From an uncultured Hyphomicrobiales bacterium (lineage in GTDB: Bacteria; Pseudomonadota; Alphaproteobacteria; Rhizobiales; Beijerinckiaceae), in contig CAINED010000016.1 of the NCBI GenBank assembly GCA_903847605.1, forward strand, positions 1-37,115: a stretch of DNA of 37,115 nucleotides, read 5' to 3'. The notes under the pieces are model-generated. The model ran no database searches. It saw only the letters and a program-made list of their open reading frames with translations, and was not told the DNA's origin. Position 1 is the stretch's first letter; each line of letters opens with the position of its first letter. The position numbers and the translations under genes are program-made. Shown here piece by piece: positions 17,701-26,148 of this stretch.

Positions 17701-20334
17701 ATCGAGCGTGTCGTTGCCACCGTGGGCATAAATGGAGTTGGCGCCACTGTCTCCTGTCAGGCTGTCGTCGTGCGACGAGCCAGCTATGCTTTCGAAATTG
17801 GAGAAAGTATCGCCCGTGGCGTCGCCGCCCGAGGCGGAAAGCGCTCCGAGGTTGATGGTGACGCCGCTGCCGGAGCCTTCGTAGTTCAACAGATCGTTCG
17901 TGCCTGCGCCGCCGTCGAGAGAATCGCCATCCGCGCCGCCGATTATGTTGTCGTGGTCGCCAGTACCGCCGTTGATGGTGTCGGCGCCCGCCTCGCCATA
18001 AATGAGATCGTTGCCGTTGTTGCCAATGATATTGTCGGCGCCATTGCCGCCGCGGATGTAGTCGTTGCCGTCGCCGCCATCGATCGTGTCGTTGCCGCCC
18101 AGACCGAAGAGGACGTTGTCGAGGGCATTGCCGGTGATCGTGTCGATGCCGTTCTGCCCCGTGACATTCTCGATTTCGGCGAGAGTCAGGACATTTATGA
18201 ATCCGTCGTTCCATATCCCTGTGTTGAGATTGACGCTCGACCCGTCGATAGTGAAGAAGCTGATATCGAACGTGTCGATGTCTGCGCCGCCGTTCAATGT
18301 CGAGCCTGCAGCAAAGCCCCCGACGATGGCGAGGAGATCGTTGCCCTCGTTGCCATTGAGCGCGCTCGCGCCGTTGCCGTCGTGCCTGAGGGTATCGTTA
18401 CCGGCGCCGCCATTGAGCGTGTCGTTGCCGGTGCCGCTGTTCAGCGTGTCGTTGCCGTCGTCGCCATTGAGAACGTCGTTGTTCGATCCGCCATTGAGCG
18501 TGTCGTCGTCCGCGCCGCCATTCAGCGTGTCATTGCCTGCATCGCCGTTGAGCGTATCGTTGCCCGCGCCAGCGGTCAGCGTATCATTGCCGCCGCCTCC
18601 GAACAAAGTATTGTTGGCGGCGTTGCCGATGATCGTGTCGTTGCCTGAGCTGCCTTGCCCGACTTCGATGACGACCCCGTTGGCGATCGTATAGCCGCCG
18701 AAAATGCCATCGGCATGGGAGATCCAGCCGCCGCCGCCTTCTTCGTAGAGCAGGGTGGCGGCGCGCAGATCGATCGTGACATCGCGGGTTCCGCCATAGG
18801 CTATATAGTCCAGGCTGCCGCCCGCGTCCCAGATCGTCCTGAAGCCGGTGCCCGCCGCGTTCTGGTCGACGATCCAGTAGATGTCGTTGCCCGTTGCGAC
18901 GGACATGTTGGCGCCGTAGCGCGACTGGAGAATCCCCAGATCGATGGCTGACGGGCCAAGAGCATGACCGTATAGGCCGTTGGGTGACGTGCCGCCGGCG
19001 GTGGAACCATTCACATCGCCGAGATAATTATACCCCATGATGGTGAAGGCGCCCTGGTTGAGATCGAAATCTCCATAGTCGCCCGTGCTCGAGCCCACGC
19101 CGCTCATGACGGTGGAATGACCGCCTCCGTCTTGGGCATGGGCGAGGCCGAGGGCATGGCCGAATTCGTGAATCAATGTGTGGAAGGCGCCGTTGCCGGC
19201 CTGCCAGCCGTTGGTGTAAGCGCCCGGGAGCAGATAACTGCCGTTGATAAGATTCCATGCGCCAATTCCGGCGTTGGGTTGCTCTCCCGCAGGCGTGAAA
19301 TGGCCGGAGCTACCGTCGCTGGCGCTATATGTGTACAGGAACATGTTGGCGTTGGCTTGCACGAGCTCGCGCGACGCCGTCAGATTGATGTTGCCGACCA
19401 TGGCCTGCAGGGCTGCCATCGTGTCGTCGATCTGCGCCTGCGTCCAGCCGAGCGAAGCGACCCCGTCTTCGAGGATCTCGCCCACAGGCGCGAAATAGAC
19501 GCTGATGTGTTGGTCGTAGAAATTCGAACCCCAGTCGATCGCATCGCGCGGCCGGCTGACCGTACGATCTTCGACGATCAGGGAATACTCGCCGGTGTTG
19601 TTGCTATAGCCGCGGGCCTGAACGTAGTAGGTGCCATCGACCGTGGGCGTGAATGTTCCGTATGAGTCATAGTCGCCGCCGTCGAAATTAAAATCGTCGT
19701 TGGTGAAGACCTGGGTCGTCAATGCGGCGTCGGAGAAGATCGTCAGCACCGTATCGCCGAGCGAATTTCTGTTGCCCGAGCTGTTGCCGAACAGGTTGAA
19801 GGAATAGGTGTGTCCCGCAAGCAGGCTGATCGAATATTCGTCCGTTTCACCGTCTACGGAGATATTGCCATTGGTGAAGCCGCCAAGGCCGATGGGGCCG
19901 ACGAGGCCCGCGGCCGGTCCGAGCGAAAGCCCGCCGCTTGCGCCGCCGCCGGTCTGTGTTTCCGGCTCCTTGGCGGGAGTCGTATACGCCGACATCAGTG
20001 GGGCCGAGGCCAATTGATCGGAATTGGTCGCCCAGGAGGCAAATTGCGCAGCGCCTGCGCCCGACGTGTTGGCAAACCCCTCATTGTCAGCCGTAAAGCC
20101 CGACGCAGTCTCGGCGGTTGAAATCGCCGAAAACATTGAGGAAACGGAAAGAACCTTCGATCCCGCAGCGATGTTCGCTGCCACGGGTTCGACGCTGGCG
20201 AGTAAAACGTTGAACTTCTCGGTCGCGCCAGCCAGATCGTCGGCAATCAACCCCGCCCCAATGACCTCGAATTCACTATCCTGACCCGAAAAATCGGCTT
20301 GGGCCCTGGCTTTCTTCAAGGGTTGAGCTGACAT
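14710..20334 (-). CDS. Serralysin-like (M10) zinc metallopeptidase with long RTX region
   Basis: A 1874-residue secreted protein. Residues 1-150 are low in complexity and propeptide-like. Residues ~152-256 resemble a bacterial pre-peptidase C-terminal (PPC) beta-sandwich (VDGETDEYSISLLAGHTYSF ... DGTYYVQARGYS). The catalytic domain follows, with HEFGHALGLAH at 389-399 (zinc ligands His389, His393, His399, base Glu390) and Met-turn FTIMGY near 430-435. The serralysin C-domain start (GPSAIDLGILQSRYGAN, then TIWDAGGSLDYIAYGG) leads into RTX nonapeptides from about residue 562 to 1770, and the C-terminus is the type I secretion module shared with the other RTX proteins. ATG 20334 follows AAAGGA by 6 bp; an in-frame ATG 15 bp upstream is less likely. 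Exporter and inhibitor genes are absent. Confidence 0.93.
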   Translation of the reverse strand: MSAQPLKKARAQADFSGQDSEFEVIGAGLIADDLAGATEKFNVLLASVEPVAANIAAGSKVLSVSSMFSAISTAETASGFTADNEGFANTSGAGAAQFASWATNSDQLASAPLMSAYTTPAKEPETQTGGGASGGLSLGPAAGLVGPIGLGGFTNGNISVDGETDEYSISLLAGHTYSFNLFGNSSGNRNSLGDTVLTIFSDAALTTQVFTNDDFNFDGGDYDSYGTFTPTVDGTYYVQARGYSNNTGEYSLIVEDRTVSRPRDAIDWGSNFYDQHISVYFAPVGEILEDGVASLGWTQAQIDDTMAALQAMVGNINLTASRELVQANANMFLYTYSASDGSSGHFTPAGEQPNAGIGAWNLINGSYLLPGAYTNGWQAGNGAFHTLIHEFGHALGLAHAQDGGGHSTVMSGVGSSTGDYGDFDLNQGAFTIMGYNYLGDVNGSTAGGTSPNGLYGHALGPSAIDLGILQSRYGANMSVATGNDIYWIVDQNAAGTGFRTIWDAGGSLDYIAYGGTRDVTIDLRAATLLYEEGGGGWISHADGIFGGYTIANGVVIEVGQGSSGNDTIIGNAANNTLFGGGGNDTLTAGAGNDTLNGDAGNDTLNGGADDDTLNGGSNNDVLNGDDGNDTLNSGTGNDTLNGGAGNDTLRHDGNGASALNGNEGNDLLAIVGGFAAGSTLNGGADIDTFDISFFTIDGSSVNLNTGIWNDGFINVLTLAEIENVTGQNGIDTITGNALDNVLFGLGGNDTIDGGDGNDYIRGGNGADNIIGNNGNDLIYGEAGADTINGGTGDHDNIIGGADGDSLDGGAGTNDLLNYEGSGSGVTINLGALSASGGDATGDTFSNFESIAGSSHDDSLTGDSGANSIYAHGGNDTLDGGGGIDRLFGYAGNDTLYQNGHDTDVAGETYDGGADSDTLQLTGTGAPIVNNLSNDFLTSIERLLLDDSGSGGSRTVILEAGQFGAGISSSAQFQFDIYGDNTELVQIAMGSATSLNLSGLVFAGETSTAQFQITGDGDAETIVGTSLRDVINGGGGADNISGGAGEDTITASNTDFGVYDGGADNDTMMSSEFLSTMIGGTGVDTIDHRALNLAYTFNMMTGLTNFGGESYTEFENVIMGNGTNNVIGTDGDNVMTGGTGDDTLDARDGNDIIYGGAGNDTLDGGLGNDTLYGGNGNDTLYGGVGLFSVNMIYGEAGDDTIIATSFTSGSYYDGGADNDTIFSTSGDEVMVGGTGVDTINHSNISSNYTFDMTTGLTNISGESFTEFENVVMGNGMNNVTGTTGDNRMTGGTGNDTFTGLAGNDTLIGGLGNDLLDGGADTDTASYAGASAGVVVTLRNTTTFQDTQGAGSDRLVGIENLIGSDFNDTFTSDETGANELRGGLGNDRYIIYQLSDVAIELAGEGTADRVDARANITLLATSEIETMFASLTTGMTLGGSDTANTMNGNTGADTLNGNGGNDTLNGLDGNDTLNGGNGNDVLEGGVGNDALNGGADIDTASYAAATSAVTVSLLLATAQNTLGAGTDTLGLIENLTGSAFNDTLTGSNGDNTINGGAGDDTINGRAGIDTLAGGAGNDRLFVDNALDVVIEIAGQGTADGVFATVDYTLAAGQSIELLAANAGATGLTLTGNELANTVQGNAGVDILFGGDGNDIIDGRGNADVMNGGTGNDRYYVDNAGDVLHEASLEGTLDIVFASVNYTLGAGEYLERLYANAGATGLTLTGNELINALFGNSGNDTLIGGAGADTLTGNAGNDRLVGGTGIDTLFGNAGADVFVLQNFAADRDTIRDFATEDQIEVSASLFGGGLVAGSLAANRFVSNGTGLAGDSDDRFIYNTSNGALYFDIDGDGATARVQIATLTGMPALTAGDFTIAT

Positions 20335-20793
20335 GAGAAATCCTTTCAAGAATAGAGATTTGGCGTCCCGAGTTTCGGGTAATTATCTGGAAGCTATGCT
20401 GTTTCCCGAAGGGAAGCTATCGAAATCTCGGGGTGACCGAATTTCTTGCTGGCAGGCCGAATACGTTTATGAGGAAAATGTTTGCGGCGAAAGTCGCCGC
20501 GAGCGCACGGTCTTGCACTGCTGTATGTCGAATGCCCGTCTTGCAGTCGCATAACCGCTATGAATTAAACGTGCTCAATAGCGATGGGGAGCAATCGGCA
20601 GGTTTGGCGCGCGACTGAGATCATCCCAGACGCCTCCCGGGCGTGAAGCGGCAAACGCTCTCGGCGAAAGCAACTGCAAATCGCGCAACACCCGCCGCGT
20701 GCGCCCGCGCACATCGGCGAGAATTGTTCGCGCCTATTCTCCAAACATCGGGAGACGGCAAGGACGCCGCTGCCAAATCAAGGAGAGAGAACG
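20335..20793. other. Divergent intergenic region
   Basis: This 459-bp gap separates the divergent metallopeptidase and small secreted protein genes and must hold both promoters. Short inverted repeats are visible, TTCCC-GAA-GGGAA near 20402-20414 and GCGGCG-AAAGT-CGCCGC near 20487-20503, but neither has a T-tract or a known operator sequence. I see no convincing gene. Confidence 0.35.
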
Positions 20794-21081
20794 ATGAACA
20801 CCTTCAAGAAGATCGCCACCGGAACCCTCGCCGCGCTCACGCTGGGCGTGACCCTCGCCGCCTCGACCGCGCCTGCGGAAGCGAAGTTCGGCCGCAACGC
20901 AGCCTTCTTCGGCGGCCTCGCTGTCGGCGCGCTGGCGATTGGCGCTGCCTCGCACGCTTACGCCGCGCCTTCGCATGGCGGCTACTACGTCTCTGGCGGC
21001 AACTGCTGGGTCGAGAAGCGCGCTGTCCACAACAACTGGGGCGACTTCGTCGGCTACCGCCGCATCCGCGTCTGTAACTAA
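20794..21081 (+). CDS. Small secreted hypothetical protein
   Basis: A 95-residue precursor with a clear Sec signal peptide (MNTFKKIATGTLAALTLGVT, cleavage near AEA|KF at residue 30). The predicted ~65-residue mature peptide contains a glycine/alanine-rich hydrophobic stretch (FFGGLAVGALAIGAASHAY), then a His/Tyr/Gly segment and two cysteines (NCWVEKR and the C-terminal RRIRVCN) that could form a disulfide. AAGGAGAGAGAACG precedes the start. Small exported proteins of this design are common in Hyphomicrobiales, with no function I can name. It stands alone between the two divergently or convergently arranged RTX genes and is followed by a strong terminator, so it appears to be a monocistronic, possibly well expressed gene. 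Confidence 0.85.
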   Translation: MNTFKKIATGTLAALTLGVTLAASTAPAEAKFGRNAAFFGGLAVGALAIGAASHAYAAPSHGGYYVSGGNCWVEKRAVHNNWGDFVGYRRIRVCN

Positions 21082-21147
21082 GAGGACACAAACCAATCGA
21101 TGCTGCCGCGGGCGAGCTCTCTCTCCCGCCCAAAGCAAACATCGTGA

Positions 21148-21180
21148 AGCCCTCGGGTCGCTCCCCGAGGGCTTTCGTTT
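21148..21180 (+). terminator. Rho-independent terminator
   Basis: A perfect 10-bp stem (AGCCCTCGGG paired with CCCGAGGGCT) with a 6-nt loop is followed by TTCGTTT. It lies 66 bp after the small secreted protein gene and 90 bp before the end of the convergent RTX gene. Confidence 0.85.
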
Positions 21181-21270
21181 CTGGGAGACCTCGACAGGTG
21201 GCCCTGCAGTAAGGGACATCAATTCGCTGTATCTCCTCCAGCCGCGGCTTGCCGGATGCGCTGCGTGCTC

Positions 21271-24200
21271 TCACGCCACAATATTGAAATCTCCCGCGCT
21301 CAAGCTGGGCATTCCCGTCAGCGTTACGATCTGCACGCGCGCGGTTGCGCCGTCGCCGTCCTCGTCGAAATAGAGCGCGCCGGTCGAATTGTTATAGACG
21401 AAGCGGTCGTCGCTATCGCCCGCGAGGCCCGTTCCGTTCGACACGAACTGGTTCGCGGCGAGCGATCCGGCGACGAGACCGCCGCCGAAGAGAGCGGCGG
21501 AAACCTCGATTTGATCGGCGGCTTCGAAGTCGCGGATCGTGTCGCGGTCTACAGCGAGATTTTGCAGCACGAAGACATCCGCGCCCGCATTGCCGAACAA
21601 AGTATCGATGCCCGTGCCGCCAATGAGTCTGTCATTGCCGGAATTGCCGGTCAGCGTATCCGCGCCGTCGTGACCCATCAGCGTATCGTTGCCGGACCCG
21701 CCGAACAGCGCATTGGCGAGTTCGTTGCCCTGCAGGGTGAGACCTGAAGAAGAGTCGGCATAGAGACGCTCCACATAAACACCCGCGCCAAGCACATAGC
21801 TGACGCTGGCATAGGCGATGTCGAGCGTGCCTTCCGCGGCGCCCTCGTGGAGAACATCGCCAGCGTTGTCGACATAATATTTGTCGTTGCCGATACCACC
21901 GGTCATATCGTCCGCGCCGCCCCGGCCATCGAGAGTGTCCGCGCCATCCATTCCGAAAAGCGTGTCGACGCCGGCATTGCCCTGCACATTGTTGGCGAGT
22001 TCGTTGCCCGTGAGCGTCAGGCCCGTCGCGCCGGCGTTGGCGTAGAGAAACTCGATCGCCTGCGCCGCGCCGAGAGTGTAATTCACGCTGGCGTAAACGC
22101 GGTCGCTACCCTGCCCGGCGAGTTCGTTCACGATGTCGCCGAGATTGTCGACGTAATATTTGTCGTCGCCCGATCCGCCCGACATCGTATCCGCGCCGCC
22201 GCGCGCATTGATCGTATCATTGCCGCCGCCGCCGCTGATGATATTGACGCCATTGGTGCCGGTGAAATCGTCGGCGTGACCGGACCCGACGATATTCTCG
22301 ACATTCGTCACCGTATCCGTACCGGCGCCGCCTGTATTCTGCGCTGCCGTAAGCAAGAGGCTCAGTGTGACGCCGCCCGTCGCCGCAGCATAGGTGATCG
22401 TGTCGATATTTGCGCCGCCATTGATGAGGTCATTCCCCGCGCCGCCGTCGAGCGTATCGTTGCCCGCGCCGCCATCCAGCGTGTCGTTGCCATCGAGGCC
22501 ATTCAGCGTGTCGTTGCCGCCGTTGCCGTTCAGCGTATCGTTGCCCGTATTGCCGTTCATAAGGTTGGCGGTATCGGAACCGCCCAGCGTCATATCCGTG
22601 GTCAGGCGTGCGACGATGGTCTCGATCTCCGATGTTGCGAGCAAACTCACATTGGCGAAGGCGTCGATACGATCGGCAGTGCCTTCTCCGGCAGCTTCGA
22701 TCGCCTGGTCGCCAAACTGATATATATAATAGCGATCGTTGCCCGCTCCGCCGCGCAATTCATTGATGATGGCGAGATCGCTGATCAGTTCGTCGTCGAA
22801 CGCGGAGCCGATTACGTTCTCAATGCCAGTCAGCCGGTCGTTGCCGGCGCTGACCGTATTTTGAAAACTTGCCGTGTTACGCAGGTCGATATTGATGATC
22901 CCTGCCGCCGCGGAATAGTCGGCGGTGTCGATACCTCCGCCACCGTCGAGCAGGTCGTTGCCGAGACCGCCGATCAGCCTGTCGTTGCCAAGGCCGGCAT
23001 TGATGGTATCCGACGCATCGCCGGTCGTGATCGTCTCGTCATCGGACGAGCCGGTGAGGGTCACCGCGCGTACGCCGCCATCGCTCAGTTCGCCTGCCAG
23101 ATCAAGAACCGTCGGGCCGCCCGTCGCCGCAAGCCGCAGATTGACCCCGATCGTCGGATTGTTCGCGTTATAGGTGATCCTGTCGAAGGATTCGAATTGC
23201 GCCGCAGTGGCGGTGATTAAGGACCCGACAGTGAACAGGCGCTCGAAACCCGACACAGTCAGAAGACTGAGATTGACGTTACCGCTCATCGAAAGCGTAT
23301 CGATATCCGCGCCGCCAGCGATCGTGCCCGACAGGAAATTGGTGGTCACACCAACCGTATCGTTGCCGATGCCGCCGTCGATATCGGCGATTGTGCCGAA
23401 GCTGTCAGTGATCACATCGTCGCCATCCTCGCCACGCAGGATATCGTTGCCCGCGTTCGTGCCATTCAAGTCGCCGGATATCGTGTCATTGCCGATACCG
23501 CCGAAGATCTGGTCGTTGCCTTCGTTGCCATTGAGAATATCGTTCGAGGCGCCGCCGTTCACGATGTCGTCGCCGAGGCCCGCGTTGATTGTGTCGCTGC
23601 CGTCGCCCGTCGTAATCGTCTCGCTGTCGGACGACCCCGTAACGGTCGCGGCGCGCAGGCCGCCGTCGCTCAGTTCGCTCGATATATCGAGCGTCGTCGC
23701 GCTGCCGGTCGCCGCAAGCTGAAGACTGACGATAGCCGTTAGATTGCCGGCATTGTAGCTGATCCGGTCGAAAGCCTCGAATTGCGCGGCGGTGGCCGTC
23801 ACGAGCGTGCCGACTGTATTCAGCCGCTCGAAGCCCGTGATCGTCAGCAAGGACAGATTGACAGAGGCATTCATCGACAGCGTGTCGATATCCGCGCCGC
23901 CGGCGACCGTGCCCGACGTGAACGAATTCGAAATGGCGATGGAGTCGTTGCCGCTGCCGCCATCGATGTCGGCGACCGTTCCGAAATTGTCGGTAATCGT
24001 ATCGTTGCCATCCTCGCCGCGCAGGACGTCGTTGCCGGCATTCGTCGCGATGGTGTCGCCTGATATCGTATCGTTGCCGATGCCGCCGAAAATCTGGTCG
24101 TTGCCCTCGTTGCCGTTAAGCGTATCGTTCCCGGCGCCGCCGTTCAGGATATCGTCGCCGAGGCCGGCGCTGATCGTATCAGATGCATCGCCTGTCGTAA

Positions 24201-25626
24201 TCGTCTCGCTGTCGGACGAACCCGTTACGGTCGCAGCGCGCAGGCCTCCGTCGCTCAGTTCGCTAGATATATCTAGTGTAGTCGCACCACCGGTCGCTGC
24301 GATCTGGAGACTGACCGCAATTGTGGGATTGCCTGCATTGTAGCTGATCCGGTCGAAGGCCTCGAACTGCGCTGCTGTCGCCGTCGCGAGTGTGCCTGAT
24401 GTTTCCAGCCGTTCCATGCCGATAATCGTCAGCAGAGACAGATTGACAGAGTTGTTCAGTGTCAACGTATCGATATCCGCGCCTCCGGCGACCGTGCCGG
24501 ACGTGAACGAATTCGAAATGGCGATGGCGTCGTTGCCGCTGCCGCCGTCGATATCGGCGACGGTCCCGAAATTGTCGGTAATCAGATCGTTGCCATCGCC
24601 GCCGCCTATCGTGTCATTTCCAGCATTGGTGGAAATAGAATCGCCTTCGATGATGTCGTCGCCAATGCCTCCGCTAATGCTGTCGTTTCCTTGTCCGCCG
24701 CGTAGCGTATCATTACCGGAAAAGCCATTGATCTGATCATCGCCCGCGTCGCCGTTTACGATATCGTTGCCGGACATCGCATCGATAGTATCGTCACCGT
24801 TGCCCGCATTGACGGTGTCGGCGCCATCGCCGAGAATTACATGTTCATCATTCGTAGATCCCGTCAGATTGATTCCGTGCGGTCCGCCCGAGTTCAGTTC
24901 GTCCGAGAGGTCGAGCAGAAATTGCCCGGACGCGGCAAGAACGAGACTGACGGTCGCTCCAGGGTTCGCTGCATTATAAGCGATCGTGTCGAAGGCGTCG
25001 AACTGGGCGGCTGTGGCAGTTACTGTGCTGCCTTGCGTATACAGCGTTTCGAATCCGTTGATCGATAGCAGCGACAGGTTTGCAGAAGCGGCCATCGCGA
25101 GAATGTCGCTATCTGCGCCACCGGCGACCGTGCCTGAAGTAAATGTCGAGCCGATCGTCACAGTGTCATTGCCCGCGCCGCCATCGATATCGGCGACCGT
25201 GCCGAACTGATCGGAGATCGTGTCGTCGCCATCCTCGCCGCGCAGGACATCGTTGCCGGCATTCGTCGCGATGGTGTCGCCAGTGATCGTGTCGTTGCCG
25301 GAGCCGCCGAAGATCGTGTCGCTGCCTTCGTTGCCATTCAGAATATTGGCGCCGCTATTGCCCGTGATCGAATTGTCCGACGTATTGCCGGTCACGCGAA
25401 AATTCGCATTGCCAGTCAGCGTGATCGCTGCAATCCCTGCGGAGAGCGTGAACAGGACGGTCGCCGTTCCGGACGGTCCGTCGAAGGTGAGATTGTTGAC
25501 AGTTACGGATACATTTTCGTTCGTATTGGCGTAGGACGCCTCGACGATAATCGTGTCGCCCACGCCGGCCCCGTTCACCGCCGCCTGTATCGTCGGGAAA
25601 TTGGTGGGAACAAACCAGGTCGCCAT
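21271..25626 (-). CDS. Large RTX protein with beta-helix-like N-terminus and four tandem modules
   Basis: A 1451-residue secreted Ca-binding repeat protein. The first ~80 residues (TNFPTIQAAVNGAGVGDTII, then VTVNNLTFDG) look like the first coils of a right-handed parallel beta-helix, as in pectate-lyase-like proteins. Residues ~96-890 contain four tandem copies of a ~200-residue module (RTX nonapeptides, then FGTVADIDGG, FTSGTVAGGADIDTL, VNLSLLTI.GFERL, TATAAQFEAFD, ELSDGG). The last ~500 residues match the C-terminal parts of the other two RTX proteins, ending in the type I secretion module. No catalytic motif is visible, so an adhesive or matrix role is possible. ATG 25626 has GGAGG 5 bp upstream; an in-frame start 84 bp earlier lacks one. 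Confidence 0.92.
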   Translation of the reverse strand: MATWFVPTNFPTIQAAVNGAGVGDTIIVEASYANTNENVSVTVNNLTFDGPSGTATVLFTLSAGIAAITLTGNANFRVTGNTSDNSITGNSGANILNGNEGSDTIFGGSGNDTITGDTIATNAGNDVLRGEDGDDTISDQFGTVADIDGGAGNDTVTIGSTFTSGTVAGGADSDILAMAASANLSLLSINGFETLYTQGSTVTATAAQFDAFDTIAYNAANPGATVSLVLAASGQFLLDLSDELNSGGPHGINLTGSTNDEHVILGDGADTVNAGNGDDTIDAMSGNDIVNGDAGDDQINGFSGNDTLRGGQGNDSISGGIGDDIIEGDSISTNAGNDTIGGGDGNDLITDNFGTVADIDGGSGNDAIAISNSFTSGTVAGGADIDTLTLNNSVNLSLLTIIGMERLETSGTLATATAAQFEAFDRISYNAGNPTIAVSLQIAATGGATTLDISSELSDGGLRAATVTGSSDSETITTGDASDTISAGLGDDILNGGAGNDTLNGNEGNDQIFGGIGNDTISGDTIATNAGNDVLRGEDGNDTITDNFGTVADIDGGSGNDSIAISNSFTSGTVAGGADIDTLSMNASVNLSLLTITGFERLNTVGTLVTATAAQFEAFDRISYNAGNLTAIVSLQLAATGSATTLDISSELSDGGLRAATVTGSSDSETITTGDGSDTINAGLGDDIVNGGASNDILNGNEGNDQIFGGIGNDTISGDLNGTNAGNDILRGEDGDDVITDSFGTIADIDGGIGNDTVGVTTNFLSGTIAGGADIDTLSMSGNVNLSLLTVSGFERLFTVGSLITATAAQFESFDRITYNANNPTIGVNLRLAATGGPTVLDLAGELSDGGVRAVTLTGSSDDETITTGDASDTINAGLGNDRLIGGLGNDLLDGGGGIDTADYSAAAGIINIDLRNTASFQNTVSAGNDRLTGIENVIGSAFDDELISDLAIINELRGGAGNDRYYIYQFGDQAIEAAGEGTADRIDAFANVSLLATSEIETIVARLTTDMTLGGSDTANLMNGNTGNDTLNGNGGNDTLNGLDGNDTLDGGAGNDTLDGGAGNDLINGGANIDTITYAAATGGVTLSLLLTAAQNTGGAGTDTVTNVENIVGSGHADDFTGTNGVNIISGGGGNDTINARGGADTMSGGSGDDKYYVDNLGDIVNELAGQGSDRVYASVNYTLGAAQAIEFLYANAGATGLTLTGNELANNVQGNAGVDTLFGMDGADTLDGRGGADDMTGGIGNDKYYVDNAGDVLHEGAAEGTLDIAYASVSYVLGAGVYVERLYADSSSGLTLQGNELANALFGGSGNDTLMGHDGADTLTGNSGNDRLIGGTGIDTLFGNAGADVFVLQNLAVDRDTIRDFEAADQIEVSAALFGGGLVAGSLAANQFVSNGTGLAGDSDDRFVYNNSTGALYFDEDGDGATARVQIVTLTGMPSLSAGDFNIVA
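22960..25340 (-). repeat. Four tandem ~580-640 bp modules inside the RTX gene
   Basis: The FGT(V/I)ADIDGG-coding landmark recurs near 23373, 23952, 24541 and 25181, giving periods of about 580, 590 and 640 bp. The two middle copies are most alike; the copy nearest the gene start is the most diverged. Confidence 0.8.
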
Positions 25627-26148
25627 AACAGCCTCCGTGCAAATTTGCCGTATTCTCAAATCGGCCAGCGCAGGTAATACGGGCAGGACCTGCGTGATCG
25701 TCAATCCCAAAGATACACCAACGGAAGGTCTTGGAAATCGAATTTCCGAGTTGGCGTGTACAGGACCGCCGAAAGGGCCAAAGAACGGCGCTTAATCGAG
25801 TGGAATCGCTGCAATTTTCTGAATCAGCCTCGTATCGTACAACGCGGCAAAATGTTTCACAAACTGCCGAAGCTCGCCCCTCGAATGCTTCGACCATGAA
25901 ATCCCCCGCCTTCTTCCTCCAGCAGGCTCGATACTGATACCGCGGCGGTGATGGAAGAAAAGCCTGCCGCATCGTTCAGTGAACGGCACGAGAAGCCACG
26001 GGCTAACGTGAGCGTGTTCACGTCGAAGGCAATGGCAGGCATGCAGACTTCCCCGAGCACACGTAAGGCGCCTTCGCAAAAGCGCGCATTCTTCTCCTGA
26101 AAATCGCGATGCCGACCTCCCAATGGATCCGCAATTCGGAAAATGAGG
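25627..26148. other. Intergenic region upstream of the large RTX gene
   Basis: This 522-bp gap lies between the MBL-hydrolase stop and the RTX start, both on the minus strand. A 15-bp palindrome, GGAAAT-CGA-ATTTCC at 25733-25747, lies about 110 bp before the RTX start and could be an operator. Short open frames exist, but none resembles a known protein or has a good ribosome site. No clear terminator for the MBL gene is visible. Confidence 0.35.

Noticed and set aside
15289..18648. Long plus-strand open frames opposite the metallopeptidase gene
   Set aside because: They are valine/alanine/isoleucine-rich mirror readings of the RTX nonapeptide codons, lack ribosome sites and resemble no protein. 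The minus strand carries clear domains.
21847..23220. 457-residue plus-strand open frame opposite the second RTX gene
   Set aside because: Same artefact: antisense reading of repetitive Gly/Asp codons without start signals.
14710..25626. CRISPR-like or other DNA repeat array
   Set aside because: The short periodic DNA similarity comes from RTX nonapeptide codons within intact reading frames; there are no spacers.
25792..26079. 95-residue minus-strand open frame between the MBL and RTX genes
   Set aside because: Arginine/histidine/cysteine-rich composition, no ribosome site and no recognisable family.
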